Assembly (NCBI GenBank): GCA_009760855.2
Contig: WPIO01000042.1
Span: 516,501-580,500 of the forward strand
Length of the DNA stretch: 64,000 nucleotides
DNA from: Cristatella mucedo
Taxonomy: Eukaryota; Bryozoa; Phylactolaemata; Cristatellidae
Direction of reading: 5' to 3'
How positions within the stretch are numbered: the stretch's first letter is position 1; every line of letters starts with the position of its first letter. The notes beneath the pieces were generated by a model. That model did not search any database and was not told the origin of the DNA. It saw only the letters and a list, made by a program, of their open reading frames with translations. Below are positions 51,155 through 60,989 of this stretch, one piece after another. A program made the position numbers and the translations under genes.

Positions 51155-51221
51155 TAAAGCACCTAGAAAGAGATTAAGTTCTCTGAGGGCGCTTTATCAA
51201 GTGCATTATTATTATTATTAT
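51155..51221 (+). mobile_element. 66-bp LINE-A/SINE-2-type 3' tail inserted into LINE-A
   Basis: Only the extreme 3' end (AAAGCACCTAGAAAGAGATT, AAGTTCTCTGAGGGCGCTTT, ATCAAGTGC) and an (ATT)n tail, sitting in the middle of another LINE-A copy. Confidence 0.85.
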
Positions 51222-51674
51222 CTACTGCCCCACAAGGCTAAGCATTGTACCACCAGCTTTTTGGAATCTAACTGTTTATCTATACCTTGTACAAACCTTA
51301 AAACCCTTTAGAGACTGTGCCTTTGGTTTGTATGCTCCCAAAGCCTGGAGCTCACTCCCGACTTGCGTGACATTCCCTCACTCGACCATGTTTAAAAAGA
51401 AACTAAAAACGCACCTATTTATGACAACATTTAGTGGGTCCCTGTGATTCGTCTTTTATGTGCTTGTGCGTGCTGACACTGTTGCATGCTGCCACTAACC
51501 ACACTTGCATGCTGAACCTGTGCATGTCACCCCTAACCATGTTATTCTTGTTGTTTATCGAGCATGGTACCACTCACCATTTGATCGTGTTTCCTTTGCA
51601 GGAAAAGTAAAGCACCGAGACAGAGATTGAGTTCTCTGAGGGTGATTTATTGTGTTATTATTATTATTAATTCA
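51222..51674 (+). mobile_element. LINE-A copy, part 2
   Basis: Resumes at TACTGCCCCACAAGGCTAAG and continues through ATGCTCCCAAAGCCTGGAGC, the 3' UTR and GACAGAGATTGAGTTCTCTG to an (ATT)n tail at 51657-51672. Confidence 0.88.
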
Positions 51675-51854
51675 CACACGATGTATGCTTCAGGAGCTGG
51701 TAAATATTTAAATTCTTTTCAAATGTTGCCAAGTCAGGAGATATTGTGACTTCAGTAGAAAATGGTCTCCAGGCTGCGGCAGCATACCGACTGGAGCAGC
51801 TGTCTCCAAAGAATTGGATCAGACCGGTTAGACTTTAACCGATCTCATCCGATT

Positions 51855-52040
51855 CAGCGTTTCTCAACCTACGGTTGGCGACCCCTTTTGGGGTCGAACG
51901 ACCCTTTCACAGGGGTCATCTAAGACCATCGGAAAACAAGCATTTCCACATTTCGCACGCAATATAATTTTATGGCTGGGGGGCCACAACACGAGGAACT
52001 GTATTCAAGGGTCGCGGCATTAGGAAGGTTAGAACTTCTG
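51855..52040 (+). mobile_element. SPIN-like hAT MITE (non-autonomous DNA transposon)
   Basis: A 186-bp element with imperfect terminal inverted repeats: 5' CAGCGTTTCTCAACCT, and 3' AGGTTAGAACTTCTG whose reverse complement is CAGAAGTTCTAACCT. Internal words are GGGTCGAACGACCCTTTCAC, CTAAGACCATCGGAAAAC, AATTTTATGG, CAACACGAGGAACTGTATT and GGGTCGCGGCATTAGGAAGG. I recognise these from the SPIN (SPACE INVADERS) hAT-Charlie MITEs. No transposase. A clean 8-bp target duplication is not evident at the TIR edges. Confidence 0.85.
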
Positions 52041-52680
52041 GGTTAGAGGCGTAGTGCTGTGCGACTTACTACAAGAAGTCTGCTTAGGGATTATTTCAGT
52101 TAGGGATTCTGAAGCCAGAAAATGAAGGACCTAAAAGAGTGATACAACCTTAAATACGATTTGCTGTTTCATCGGGACAGTGATTGATTTATGCACCCCT
52201 TCGTGCAAGCACAGTGCATGTTGCACACAAGTACTAAGGATAACTTCTCATGCTGGTACCATTGATACTATAATTATCGTAGGCTTACCATGGACCGATT
52301 ACATTACTGCTGAAGTCTGACTTTGGGCACACAGGCAGAATAGATGCCCTTTGGCAATCGGTTAGTGTTGCCATTGCCGACTTGCATTAGGAACAGCAAG
52401 TGTACAGATTTACCCCACGAACCAGCTTGCGGGTCTGCATTTCTGCCATTTCATAAAGTCACGACGGCTTAGTATATGAGCAGCAGCCACATCTCATCAC
52501 GACATCTCGACGGTAGCGGGTTATTCAAAAGTTATGTCTAAATCAATCAAGTCCCAGCCAATGAGGTCATCCAAATTCGTTGATACCGAAGAACATATAA
52601 TAAGTCTGTGTCAAGTAGTATTGGATCTAATCTGTTAATTTTTTATGAAGAAACGATAACAATGAGCAAATATAAAGAAA
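52041..52680. other. Unassigned region
   Basis: No gene or repeat recognised. Confidence 0.5.
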
Positions 52681-52683
52681 AAA

Positions 52684-55200
52684 TAATAATAATAATAGTA
52701 GTAGTGCACTTGATAAAGCGCCCTCAGAGATCTCAATCTCTTTCTAGGCGCTTTACATTTGTTGCAAAGGGAAGCACGATTGAATGGTGAGTGGTAGCAT
52801 GCTTGATACATAACCAGAATAACAAGGTTAGGAGTGGCATGCATAGGATCAGCATGCAAGTGTGGTTACTGCCAGCATGCAAAAGTGTCAGCACGCACGA
52901 ACACACAAAGGACGAATTACAGGGACCCACTAACTGCTACCATATATGGCGCATTTTTAATGCGTTTATTAGCAATTAGCAATTTTTGAAAGACTAGGAT
53001 CAAACAAGTCAGGGGATGTCATCACGCAAGTCGGGAGTGAGTTCCAGGCTTTGGGAGCATACGAACTAAATGCACGGTCTCCAAAGGGTTTTAAGGTTTG
53101 TACGAGGTATAGGCAAGCAGTTAGAGTCCGAAAAGCTATTGGTACGATGCTTAGCCTTGTGGGGCAGTAGATCTGATAGGTAGGCGGAGCGAAAGAATGG
53201 AGGGAGCTAAAAGAAGTCTGAGTGACAGAAGTGAGTAAAAGAAGTGAGTGACAGAGCCTTGAAGTCGATGCGTTGCTTGACTGGGAGCCGTTGCAGGTCG
53301 GCAAGAAGTGGTGTGAAATGGCAACTGCGACACTAACGACAGACAAGACTAGCTGCAGAGTTTTGCACCTGCTGTAAGCGCCTAATTGCACATGCCTGTA
53401 GACCAGCAAGCACTGAGTTACAAAAATCAAGACAGGATGTCACAAATGCATGAACCAACTTAGATATGGTATCCCTGTCTATACAAGCCCGACTTGTAGC
53501 TATGTTAGTTAGCTGAAAGTAGGAAGACTTGATTGTGGAGCTGATGTGGTCGTCTAACGAAAGATCACTTTAAAACATGACACTTAGATTTTGTGCAGAT
53601 TCAACAGGAGATATGCTGGCAGAGCCGATTTTGAGTGTTAGCCTTTCCAATTTTTATGAATCACACTTGGCTTGCCAGTAACTAGTTAGTTTTATCTTTA
53701 TTCAATTTAAGAAAATTTGCTGCCATTCTTGTACGGGAGTCAGCATTACATGCAGCAAGGGAGTTGAGAGAATTCGAGGTGCTCGAAGGCTGGGAGGGAT
53801 CAAAGAAAAATGAAAGCCTAGATTGTGCTTGCCAATTACATCGGCAAGAGGAAGAGTATACATCGTGAAATGAACCGGACCTACCACGGAGCCCGGAGGT
53901 ACCCCATATTTCAGAGGTACCTAGCACGATCTTTGTCCATTCACGTCAATACTCAAGAGTCTCCCACTGAAACTGAACCTGGACCACTGCAGAGCAGTGC
54001 CAGTGATGCCCAGGCAAGATGAGAGGCGCTCTAGAAGAACTTGGTGATTGATGGCATCAAAAGCTGCCAAAAGATCGAGCAAAACAAGCAGAGATACTCT
54101 ACCCATGTCTGCATTCGTAAATAGGTCGTTGTACACCCGTAGCAATGCAGACTCTGTGGAATGATTAGCTCTAAAGCCAGGCTGGAACTTACTAGCTAGG
54201 TTGGAAGTTTCAATATATGAGTTCAGCTGATCAGCCACGACTCGTTTCAGTGTCTTCGATAGGATTGGTAGAAGGAAGACTGGGCGGTAGTTGCCCCTAA
54301 GTTCTGTTGGTCTAGTGATGCTTTCTTGAGTAGTGGCTTGACAACAGCTTCTTTGAAAGGTGCTGGGACATGAATTGAGGCTAATGATATTAATAGTATA
54401 TATATTATTATTATTATTAATATTAATGATGATAATTCTGCATGGCAGCAGCATAGGACATATGACAATATATGCATGGCAGCAGCTATGACAATATATG
54501 CATGGCAGCAGCTATGACAATATATGCATGGCAGCAGCATATGACAGTGCAACATAGGAGCACGACAGTGGGAATATGGTCCAAAGGACTCATTGTCTTC
54601 TTTGATTGGGATGTGAACTTTAGGACGAGACCACTAGTGACCTGCTTGAATGTAGACACTGAGGTGCTGTAAGGAATCGAGGGTCAGCATTCTAGCGGGG
54701 ATGCTGCCATCACAGTGATGGACTCCCTGATCTTGTCTATTATCTAGAATCTAGAGAAGCGATCATCTAGATTATCACAGATATCATCAGGTAATTGGCT
54801 AACCTGCGAGCGGTTGAGTAGATGGTTGATCGTCGACATCAGCATTTTTCATTGCGCATTTGTGATTCAACAATATTTGTTTTTTATAAAAGCTTGACTT
54901 GACCCTTGCTAGGATCGATTGGTATGACCTACAGTAGTCTCGTATGCCCGTCAAGGAACTGTCAGTCGTGATCTTGTGTATGTTTTTTCAAGCTTGCGCT
55001 TAGTAGACTTTGCTAGTTTAATGTCTGTGGTAAACCATAGGCCGTTTGGGCTAGGGCGAACAGTGCACCTAGTCAGAGGTGAGGTGCAAACTCGTCGAGC
55101 ATGTCAGCTAGTGTCGAGTTGTAGCAGTATACCAAAGATGACAGGTCGAAGTGGGGCTGGGCGGCAGAGGCGAAGCAGATTTTCACACACGGACAGCATC
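52684..55200 (-). mobile_element. LINE-A copy, longest in window (pre-RT to tail)
   Basis: From the (AAT)n tail at 52684 upward on the minus strand: 3' UTR, C-terminal domain ([13 protein letters not shown] near 53045), post-YADD region (MAANFLKLNKDKTN frame near 53690) and RT core. The frame 53921-54454 gives NYRPVFLLPILSKTLKRVVA, FQPGFRANHSTESALLRVYN, LVLLDLLAAFDAINHQVLLE and LGITGTALQW. Beyond 54550 pre-RT sequence continues to about 55200. It is interrupted by a minisatellite at 54439-54548. The YADD box is deleted around 53810-53830 and frameshifts are present, so it is inactive. Confidence 0.9.
54439..54548. repeat. 26-bp tandem repeat within LINE-A
   Basis: About 3.5 copies of the unit TATGACAATATATGCATGGC plus AGCAGC. 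It sits beside an (ATT)n/(TA)n stretch at 54400-54425 and splits the LINE-A pre-RT region. Confidence 0.93.
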
Positions 55201-55656
55201 GATGTCTCGACTGTCTTGACTGCCTAGAAGTAATTTTAAGTATTACTATTTTTCACCTATATTTTTACTCTCAATAATCTTCATAGTGTAAATGAGGATT
55301 CACACCAGATATTCACTTGGAGCCGTTTTTAATCTACTCCTCGGATGCGATTAACTAATAACCGAATTGAACCTATGACGTAACCCTTTTTTTTAGCAAG
55401 GGCTTGATTTCGGTCGAGCTGTATGCGAGATGCGAAAATCTTACCGTAATTTATCACCTTGCATACCTAACAGTGGGGTCGAGCTGCTAATGTATTTCTA
55501 ACGTTTTGTTGGCATGACGTTTGGGAGCTTTAGACCGTTATAATGCTGACAGACTTTTGTTGAACTGTCGTTAAGGATGAAAACTTAGCAATTAAGTAGT
55601 TACTTGAGTGTGACATCTTAACTGATTTCAGAGTGTGACTATGATTATACGTAAGG

Positions 55657-55926
55657 CTAATCCGAACGTAACGCTGTCTTGGATTTCCGGTACTCCTCAC
55701 TGTCAGAAACTGTTGTAGTGACACCAATCGACAGGCTCATTTCACACAGTTTCAGTATAGAGTCTGCCAACAGCAAGATCCGGTCGCATCTCGATCGTCG
55801 CACTCGGTCATAGGATTTGATGAATTTGTATAGGGTAATGGCTTCCGTCCTATTGAACGATTTTAGCAATCCGAAAATGTCGATGGGCACAGCTTCGAGA
55901 AAATACGGATGGGCCATTGTTTTTCC
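55657..55926 (-). pseudogene. Sister copy of the tandem-unit gene, decayed
   Basis: Exon 2 is still open to the same TAG as in the other unit (TVSDSEEYRKSKTALRSD against VTNSDVEEYEQSKPKSLCSD at the C-terminus) and aligns over the last 57 codons without gaps. The acceptor homologous to TTTTGCAG has become TTTGCAC, though an AATCAG lies 6 bases further. The exon 1 equivalent (about 56000-56150) has TTG for ATG, an indel and a TGA in place of the Trp of FKAWF. It could instead start at an internal ATG near 55914. Confidence 0.5.
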
Positions 55927-56700
55927 CTGATTGTGCAAAGCGGAAAAAATTGATTACAAGGTGGTATGTGGCCCGTTGGTCCATTTTCATCACGTCTTGT
56001 AGATTGGTCCCAGTCCAGCAGGAAATCAATTTGAATTTTTCTAAGCCTGCAAGATTGTCATATGTAAATCAGGCTTTAAATTTGTTAAAGACTACCGGAA
56101 TAAACTGACGAGGCTGATCGATGTAAGGCTGAGAAGGTCACCCAGTTTACCAAGATGTAAGACGGGTGAAACCTTTTTTTTTTTATCAGAGGTATCGCAA
56201 TGGCCAGTAGACTGTTTCAATCCCTTCGCTGTTATAACAGTCCTTACTACCTAGAAACAATTTTAAGTGTCAGTGCTTTTATTATTAACTTTTTTACATG
56301 ACGGAGGCTCCTTAGCGTAAATAGGGATTCGGACCAGTTATTTACTTGCACTCATCTTCAATCTCCATGTCGGACGAGAATAACCCACAGCTGAATGAAA
56401 CTGTTATGACATAGCCTTTTATCAGTTAGGGTAGGATTTCAGTCAAGTTGTACACCGAGATGTGAAAATAGTACTGTAACTTATCTATCACCTTGCATAC
56501 CTAACAGTGGAACGTGCAGCTAAAGTAGTTTCTGATTTCTGTTTGCATTCAACTTGGCCGTTTAGTACGTTTGGAAGTCGTATTCCCAGTCAAATTTATT
56601 AGACTATTGAAAAAGCTGAAAACTTAACAGATAAAGAGTAACTTGACCGATATATCTGAACTGATAAAAATATAGAGCTTCACTAGGGTTACACGTGAGG

Positions 56701-57201
56701 CTAATCCGAGCATAAGGATTTGGGTTTGGACTGCTCGTACTCCTCAACATCGGAATTGGTAACTTTGACTCCGATTGGGTCTTTTGCACAAACAGCTTCA
56801 GTATACGGTGTGGTAACGACAAGATCCGGTTGCGTTTTGGTCTTCACCTGCTCGCAGGTAGTGATCAATCCATATAGGGTAATATCATCCGTCCCACTTA
56901 ACGATTTTATCGACCGCAAAAGGTTGATGGCCTCAGCTTCGCGAAGGTTAAGGAGATGCGATTCTATGGCCGGATCCTGCAAAACGGAAAGTTGATTACT
57001 TAGTTTTGTGTTTCTCATAGGTCAATTTTCATCACCATTTGATGTTTTCTTCTAGCCCACAAGGAAATCAATTTTATCAATTTATCGTGCCAGTACTGCG
57101 AGGTTCTCATCTTTAAACCAGGCTTTAAACTCGTTAAGGGTTACCGGATTAACCCGATGAGGCTTGTCGATCAAAGGCTGTGAAGATCTCCAGTTTACCA
57201 T
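56701..57201 (-). CDS. Candidate two-exon gene in tandem unit, unknown function
   Basis: Exon 1 at 57097-57201 starts at ATG and gives 35 residues (MVNWRSSQPLIDKPHRVNPV, TLNEFKAWFKDENLA), with a weak GTACTG donor. A 120-bp intron ends in the strong acceptor CCGTTTTGCAG. Exon 2 at 56701-56976 gives 91 residues (DPAIESHLLNLREAEAINLL, RSIKSLSGTDDITLYGLITT, and a polar tail ending SKPKSLCSD) and then TAG. The join is in frame and the total is 126 residues. There is no signal peptide or membrane segment. I do not recognise the family. Support comes from an open, aligned partner exon in the neighbouring unit; the exon 1 donor is the weak point. Confidence 0.45.
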
Positions 57202-57604
57202 GATGTAAGACCGGTGAACAATTTCTCACGCTATCAGAGGTGTTGCAATGGCCAGTAGACAGTTTTACTCCTTTTACTGGTATAAAAGTCTTAACTGCCT
57301 AGAAATGATTTTAAGTATGACTGGTTTTATTTCATTTGTTTTAAACAATCAGGAAACGTGCTTTTTCTGCCACAATTGGCTGGAGATAGACTGGTGGTGC
57401 ATCTCATCCTTATGCAGACCTACGAATATTCTTCATTTGCTGTTAGCTAAAAGCATGCACGACTCGTCGGTCCGTACAACTCGACTCCTGTCGTCTGCCG
57501 TGGCGTGGGCTTGGTTTCAGGCCCTTCCGAGACAATCTGTCGAGGGTTCTTTGCTCGGTAAGCAAAGGCTTTTACTTGGCGACCTTCCTCCTTATGCCTG
57601 GCCT

Positions 57605-57987
57605 GGCGAGCCTCTGGTGCACTGTCTCAATGCTTATAAGCTCGTATGCTCCCAAAGCCTGGAACTCCCTACCGACTTGCGTCAGAACATCCCCGGACTT
57701 GACCACATTTAAAAAGAACTTGAAAACACCTATTTAGGACAGCATTTGTTCCCTGTGATTCGTCCTTCATGTGCTTATGCGTGCTGACACTGTGCATGCT
57801 GCCACTAACCACATTTGCATGCTGACACTTCGCATGTCACCCCTAATCATGTCATTGATGTTGTTTATTAAGCATGATATTACTTACTATTCAATCGAGT
57901 TTCCCTTTGCAGCAAATGTAAAGCGCCTTGAAGGAGATTGAGTTCTCTGAGGGCGCTTTATCAAGTGCATTGTTATTATTATTATAA
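57605..57987 (+). mobile_element. LINE-A 3' end copy
   Basis: Begins at AAGCTCGTATGCTCCCAAAG (C-terminal coding), then TTGACCACATTTAAAAAGAA, the 3' UTR and GAAGGAGATTGAGTTCTCTG, GAGGGCGCTTTATCAAGTGC and an (ATT)n tail. It borders the candidate coding segment that follows. Confidence 0.88.
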
Positions 57988-58108
57988 TCAGCTCGCCAGC
58001 GGCTGAGACGGCTCCCGGAGCGATGCTTTCAGTAGGTGATGAGCCAGAACCTTCAGGTGAAAGTTGCCCGTCTGGGTCGTCTTCCTTGGTCGTTCGGAGT
58101 GCGGCCAT
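57988..58108 (-). CDS. Candidate N-terminal coding segment abutting a LINE-A tail
   Basis: ATG at 58106-58108 opens a frame MAALRTTKEDDPDGQLSPEG, SGSSPTESIAPGAVSAAGEL that runs directly into the LINE-A (ATT)n tail. An in-frame TGA lies 24 bases upstream of the ATG, so this would be a true start. The acidic, Ser/Pro-rich composition is typical of a disordered N-terminus. No donor or downstream exon was identified; a chance frame is possible. Confidence 0.25.
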
Positions 58109-58511
58109 ACTGTCGTTTGATGCAAGATTTCAAGATTGTATCTCATGTTGGCCGAATCCGCTTCACAGCCGTTCGCCGAGGGATTTCACCTTGACCTGCA
58201 GAGCAGCACAGACTGACTCAGAACGCCGGCTATTTTTCGGAGCTGCAGACCACTGTTGATTGGCTGCACTTAAGCCTGTAGGCCTGTAGGCCAAGGCCAC
58301 ACCAGCTACGGCTGATCCGGCCGATCGGAACGAGAAAGATCGAGAAGAGAAGCATTAAGTAGCATTAAGATTAGTACGTAGTAGATGGCTTGGTCAGCTA
58401 AGAGTGAACACTTAGGACTACTACTAGATATTGGACCCGTTGGTTGCTTGTTCTTTGTCCGTATTTAATCCGGTCCACGTTCTGTTTGTCGGCTGCGTTG
58501 TCATGTATCTC

Positions 58512-58755
58512 TGTCAGTAACTCCACAAAGTCATATAGACCATGTGGGTGTTACGCAGGAGAGTTTTGTATAGCGCACTCACAGCCTAAGCGGCTTTCGG
58601 TACGCATTCGGTAGCCAACAGACTTCGTCTCACGCAACAAAGAGAAAGTGGGAAGCATAGCAGAGTTAGGAGAGCAGTTGAGGTAGTGAGTAGCATAGAA
58701 GTAGCAGTTCAGGACCGCTGAAAAAGATGTGCCATAGTCGGCAGTTGGAGAGTAA
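58512..58755 (-). mobile_element. LINE-B 3' end copy (young)
   Basis: Starts at CAGTAACTCCACAAAGTCAT, ends at GTCGGCAGTTGGAGAGTA. Nearly identical to 38238-38482. Confidence 0.9.
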
Positions 58756-59283
58756 ACTACCGTAGTTTTCTCGACCTTTGACTGGCGAATGGCTTCACGG
58801 CAGCACTGCGTCTCACAGCTCACATTTCTCTAGTTGACTTAATGAGTCTTGAGGTTCGTGCCACGTCTCTGCTCCTTACGCCCACTTCGTGCAAGGCCTC
58901 TGCGGTCTGCCGTGATCTCGTGGTGAAGCTGTACCGAAAAAATCCACTAGGCCACGGCAGCTGGTGATGAGTATGGCAGCAAGGCTAGTTAAACAATATG
59001 AGAGATTGTAGAATGTCTCCTTTACTGAAAAAGCTTGGATGGCGGCTGGTTGGTCAAAGGATACAGAGACAACTTCTTACGCTGACCCACAAGGCCCGCC
59101 ACATATTGACTCCTTCATACTTAGCTTAACTGCTGCACCACCGGATTTCAGCCTCCTCCTGCCCTTAGGTCCTGTATGGACAATAAAATAGCTGTTCCAT
59201 TAGCCACCGCCGCCCATCCAGTTGCTTCTGTGACTGGATAACTACGCTAACCCCGCCCCTTTCTTGTTCGTTCTTACTGGAGG

Positions 59284-59284
<1 letters not shown>
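58756..59284. other. Unassigned region
   Basis: No gene or repeat recognised. Confidence 0.5.
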
Positions 59285-59285
<1 letters not shown>

Positions 59286-59325
<40 letters not shown>

Positions 59326-59347
59326 TCTCTCTCTCTCGCTTTCTCCC

Positions 59348-59392
<45 letters not shown>

Positions 59393-59424
59393 TTCTCTCT
59401 CTCATTCTCTCTTTCTCAAAGTGT
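59286..59424. repeat. (CT)n microsatellite, compound
   Basis: CT runs interrupted by CCCT, GCTTTCTCCCACC and CATT words. Confidence 0.97.
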
Positions 59425-60985
59425 TAAGCATGGGGTCAGCATGAACTGTTGCCGGACCGTGTGCGTTAGTGAACTGCTGTGCACTCTACGGCCGAGCCGT
59501 TAGCGTGCCGAGGGCTTACCGTAATTGGCACCAGCTTGGGACACTGTACTTGAAAGACACGAGGAGCCGGGGCAATTCTGTGCTCTTGAAGACCACACGT
59601 GAAATTTCTGATTGGATAATCAAGGGTATATCGAACATATGGGTTGCAGTCGTTAATCAGTACGTGTATAACTTATCGTATTGCATCTTGCCCCTTGAGG
59701 GAGTTTTTGCCTACTTGGATGCAAGTAGTGGGGCACAAATCCATTGAACGTTGCACCAGTTAAATAGGCGTCAGCAGTGCCATTGCAATATATGATCTCG
59801 GTAGAAGTTTTGTTATGTACACTCACTTGCTAATTATTAAGAAGTGCACTAGATACAATCTGCTTAGCAGCCATTTGCCACCGGAGGTTCCCCATCCATT
59901 TGCGAAGAAAGTACATCAAGCCGATTGTTTACGTAAAAATCACGATAACTGATAAAAACAGAAACCCTCTGCCAGAGTTGGAACGATATTTTGCATTTGA
60001 AAGCGGCAGACTGAGTTTGTTTTCGAAGTAAAATTATTGTACTTGCTATCCATAGTACCCACAGGTTTTCTGTGAACAAGCTCGTGTGTGGGATTTTACT
60101 TATTTTGGGCGCTTCCTGGCCAAAACGTTCCGAAAAACGCAGGAGTGAACAGTACAATCAAAGATGAAATCGACGCCCATCGCATGATGAGTTTAAGCAA
60201 CGTGAAGAATGACAGAACCTTTGTATTAGCAATGGGACTGTCGGCTACAACCTGAAGACCATATTTTCAGGCGGTAGCATGAACGTCTTACCATACTCTG
60301 GCTGGCCGTGTACAACGACAAAAGGGGTTACTAAAACTCAATGAAACTGGCAGCACAGGGTCACTGGAAACCCCTAGTTTGTGCTTTCTTTCTCAAATTA
60401 CTTGCAAGAGGCCATTTGCAAAGCTAAGTTTATTGGTAGGGTTCGAATGAGACTTCTGGAGACTGGGGAGTGTAAAAAATTCTACAATCGTGGGCAGTTA
60501 TTTAATGAGAGTAATCGGAAGAGCCGTTTTCAATGGGCACGTTAACATGACCGCCGTGTAGCTAATGACTGAAGCCGTGTTCCATAGACCAACCGACAAA
60601 AATACATTCATATCATTACATTCATGACTTGCGAGGTCCACCGGTCAACGCGGTTTTGCTAGAAGCGCCTCTCTCAGCCCAGCCGCCAGCGGTTCTTTCA
60701 GTAGTTCTGCAGTGATCCCCATTAGAGCCTAAGCTTGTCGTTGTATATATATTTTTTTTATTTCAGGCCACAGCAGACCACAACTAACGAATGAACTGCA
60801 TTCATACTTGCCGCTAGTGAATCGAGTTTTCCGGGTTACTGAAACTTGAACAAAGCGTGCCTTCAAATCAAGTATCTGCAGCCAACGCTTTTAATGTCAA
60901 GCCTATGACGTCGTAAACGACGTTCACGAACAGCACTTTGTGCTGTCGGATTAGAAACCAAAAGTTGCTCTCTAACCTCAAAATT
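59425..60985. other. Unassigned region
   Basis: Frames 59469-59747 (+) and 59864-60157 (-) have no recognisable motif. No repeat recognised. Confidence 0.45.
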
Positions 60986-60989
60986 ACCG

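Larger units (their letters stand above)
55200..57345. repeat. Tandem duplication, about 1.03-1.05 kb unit, two full copies plus partial third
   Basis: The marker word CCTAGAA followed by ATTTTAAGT occurs at 55223, 56250 and 57298, spacing 1027 and 1048 bp. Between markers the order of other words repeats: CACCTTGCATACCTAACAGT, then TAGGCTAATCCGA-like, the coding exon, GGAAATCAATTT and CAGTTTACCA..GATGTAAGAC. The copies are clearly related but well diverged, so the duplication is old. Confidence 0.88.

Noticed and set aside
50630-55200. Endogenous retrovirus
   Set aside because: RT motifs are of L2/CR1-like non-LTR type ([19 protein letters not shown] in other copies), with no LTRs, protease, RNase H/integrase or envelope-like sequence.
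59264-59503. Ser/Leu/Pro repeat frame
   Set aside because: Produced by the (CT)n microsatellite.
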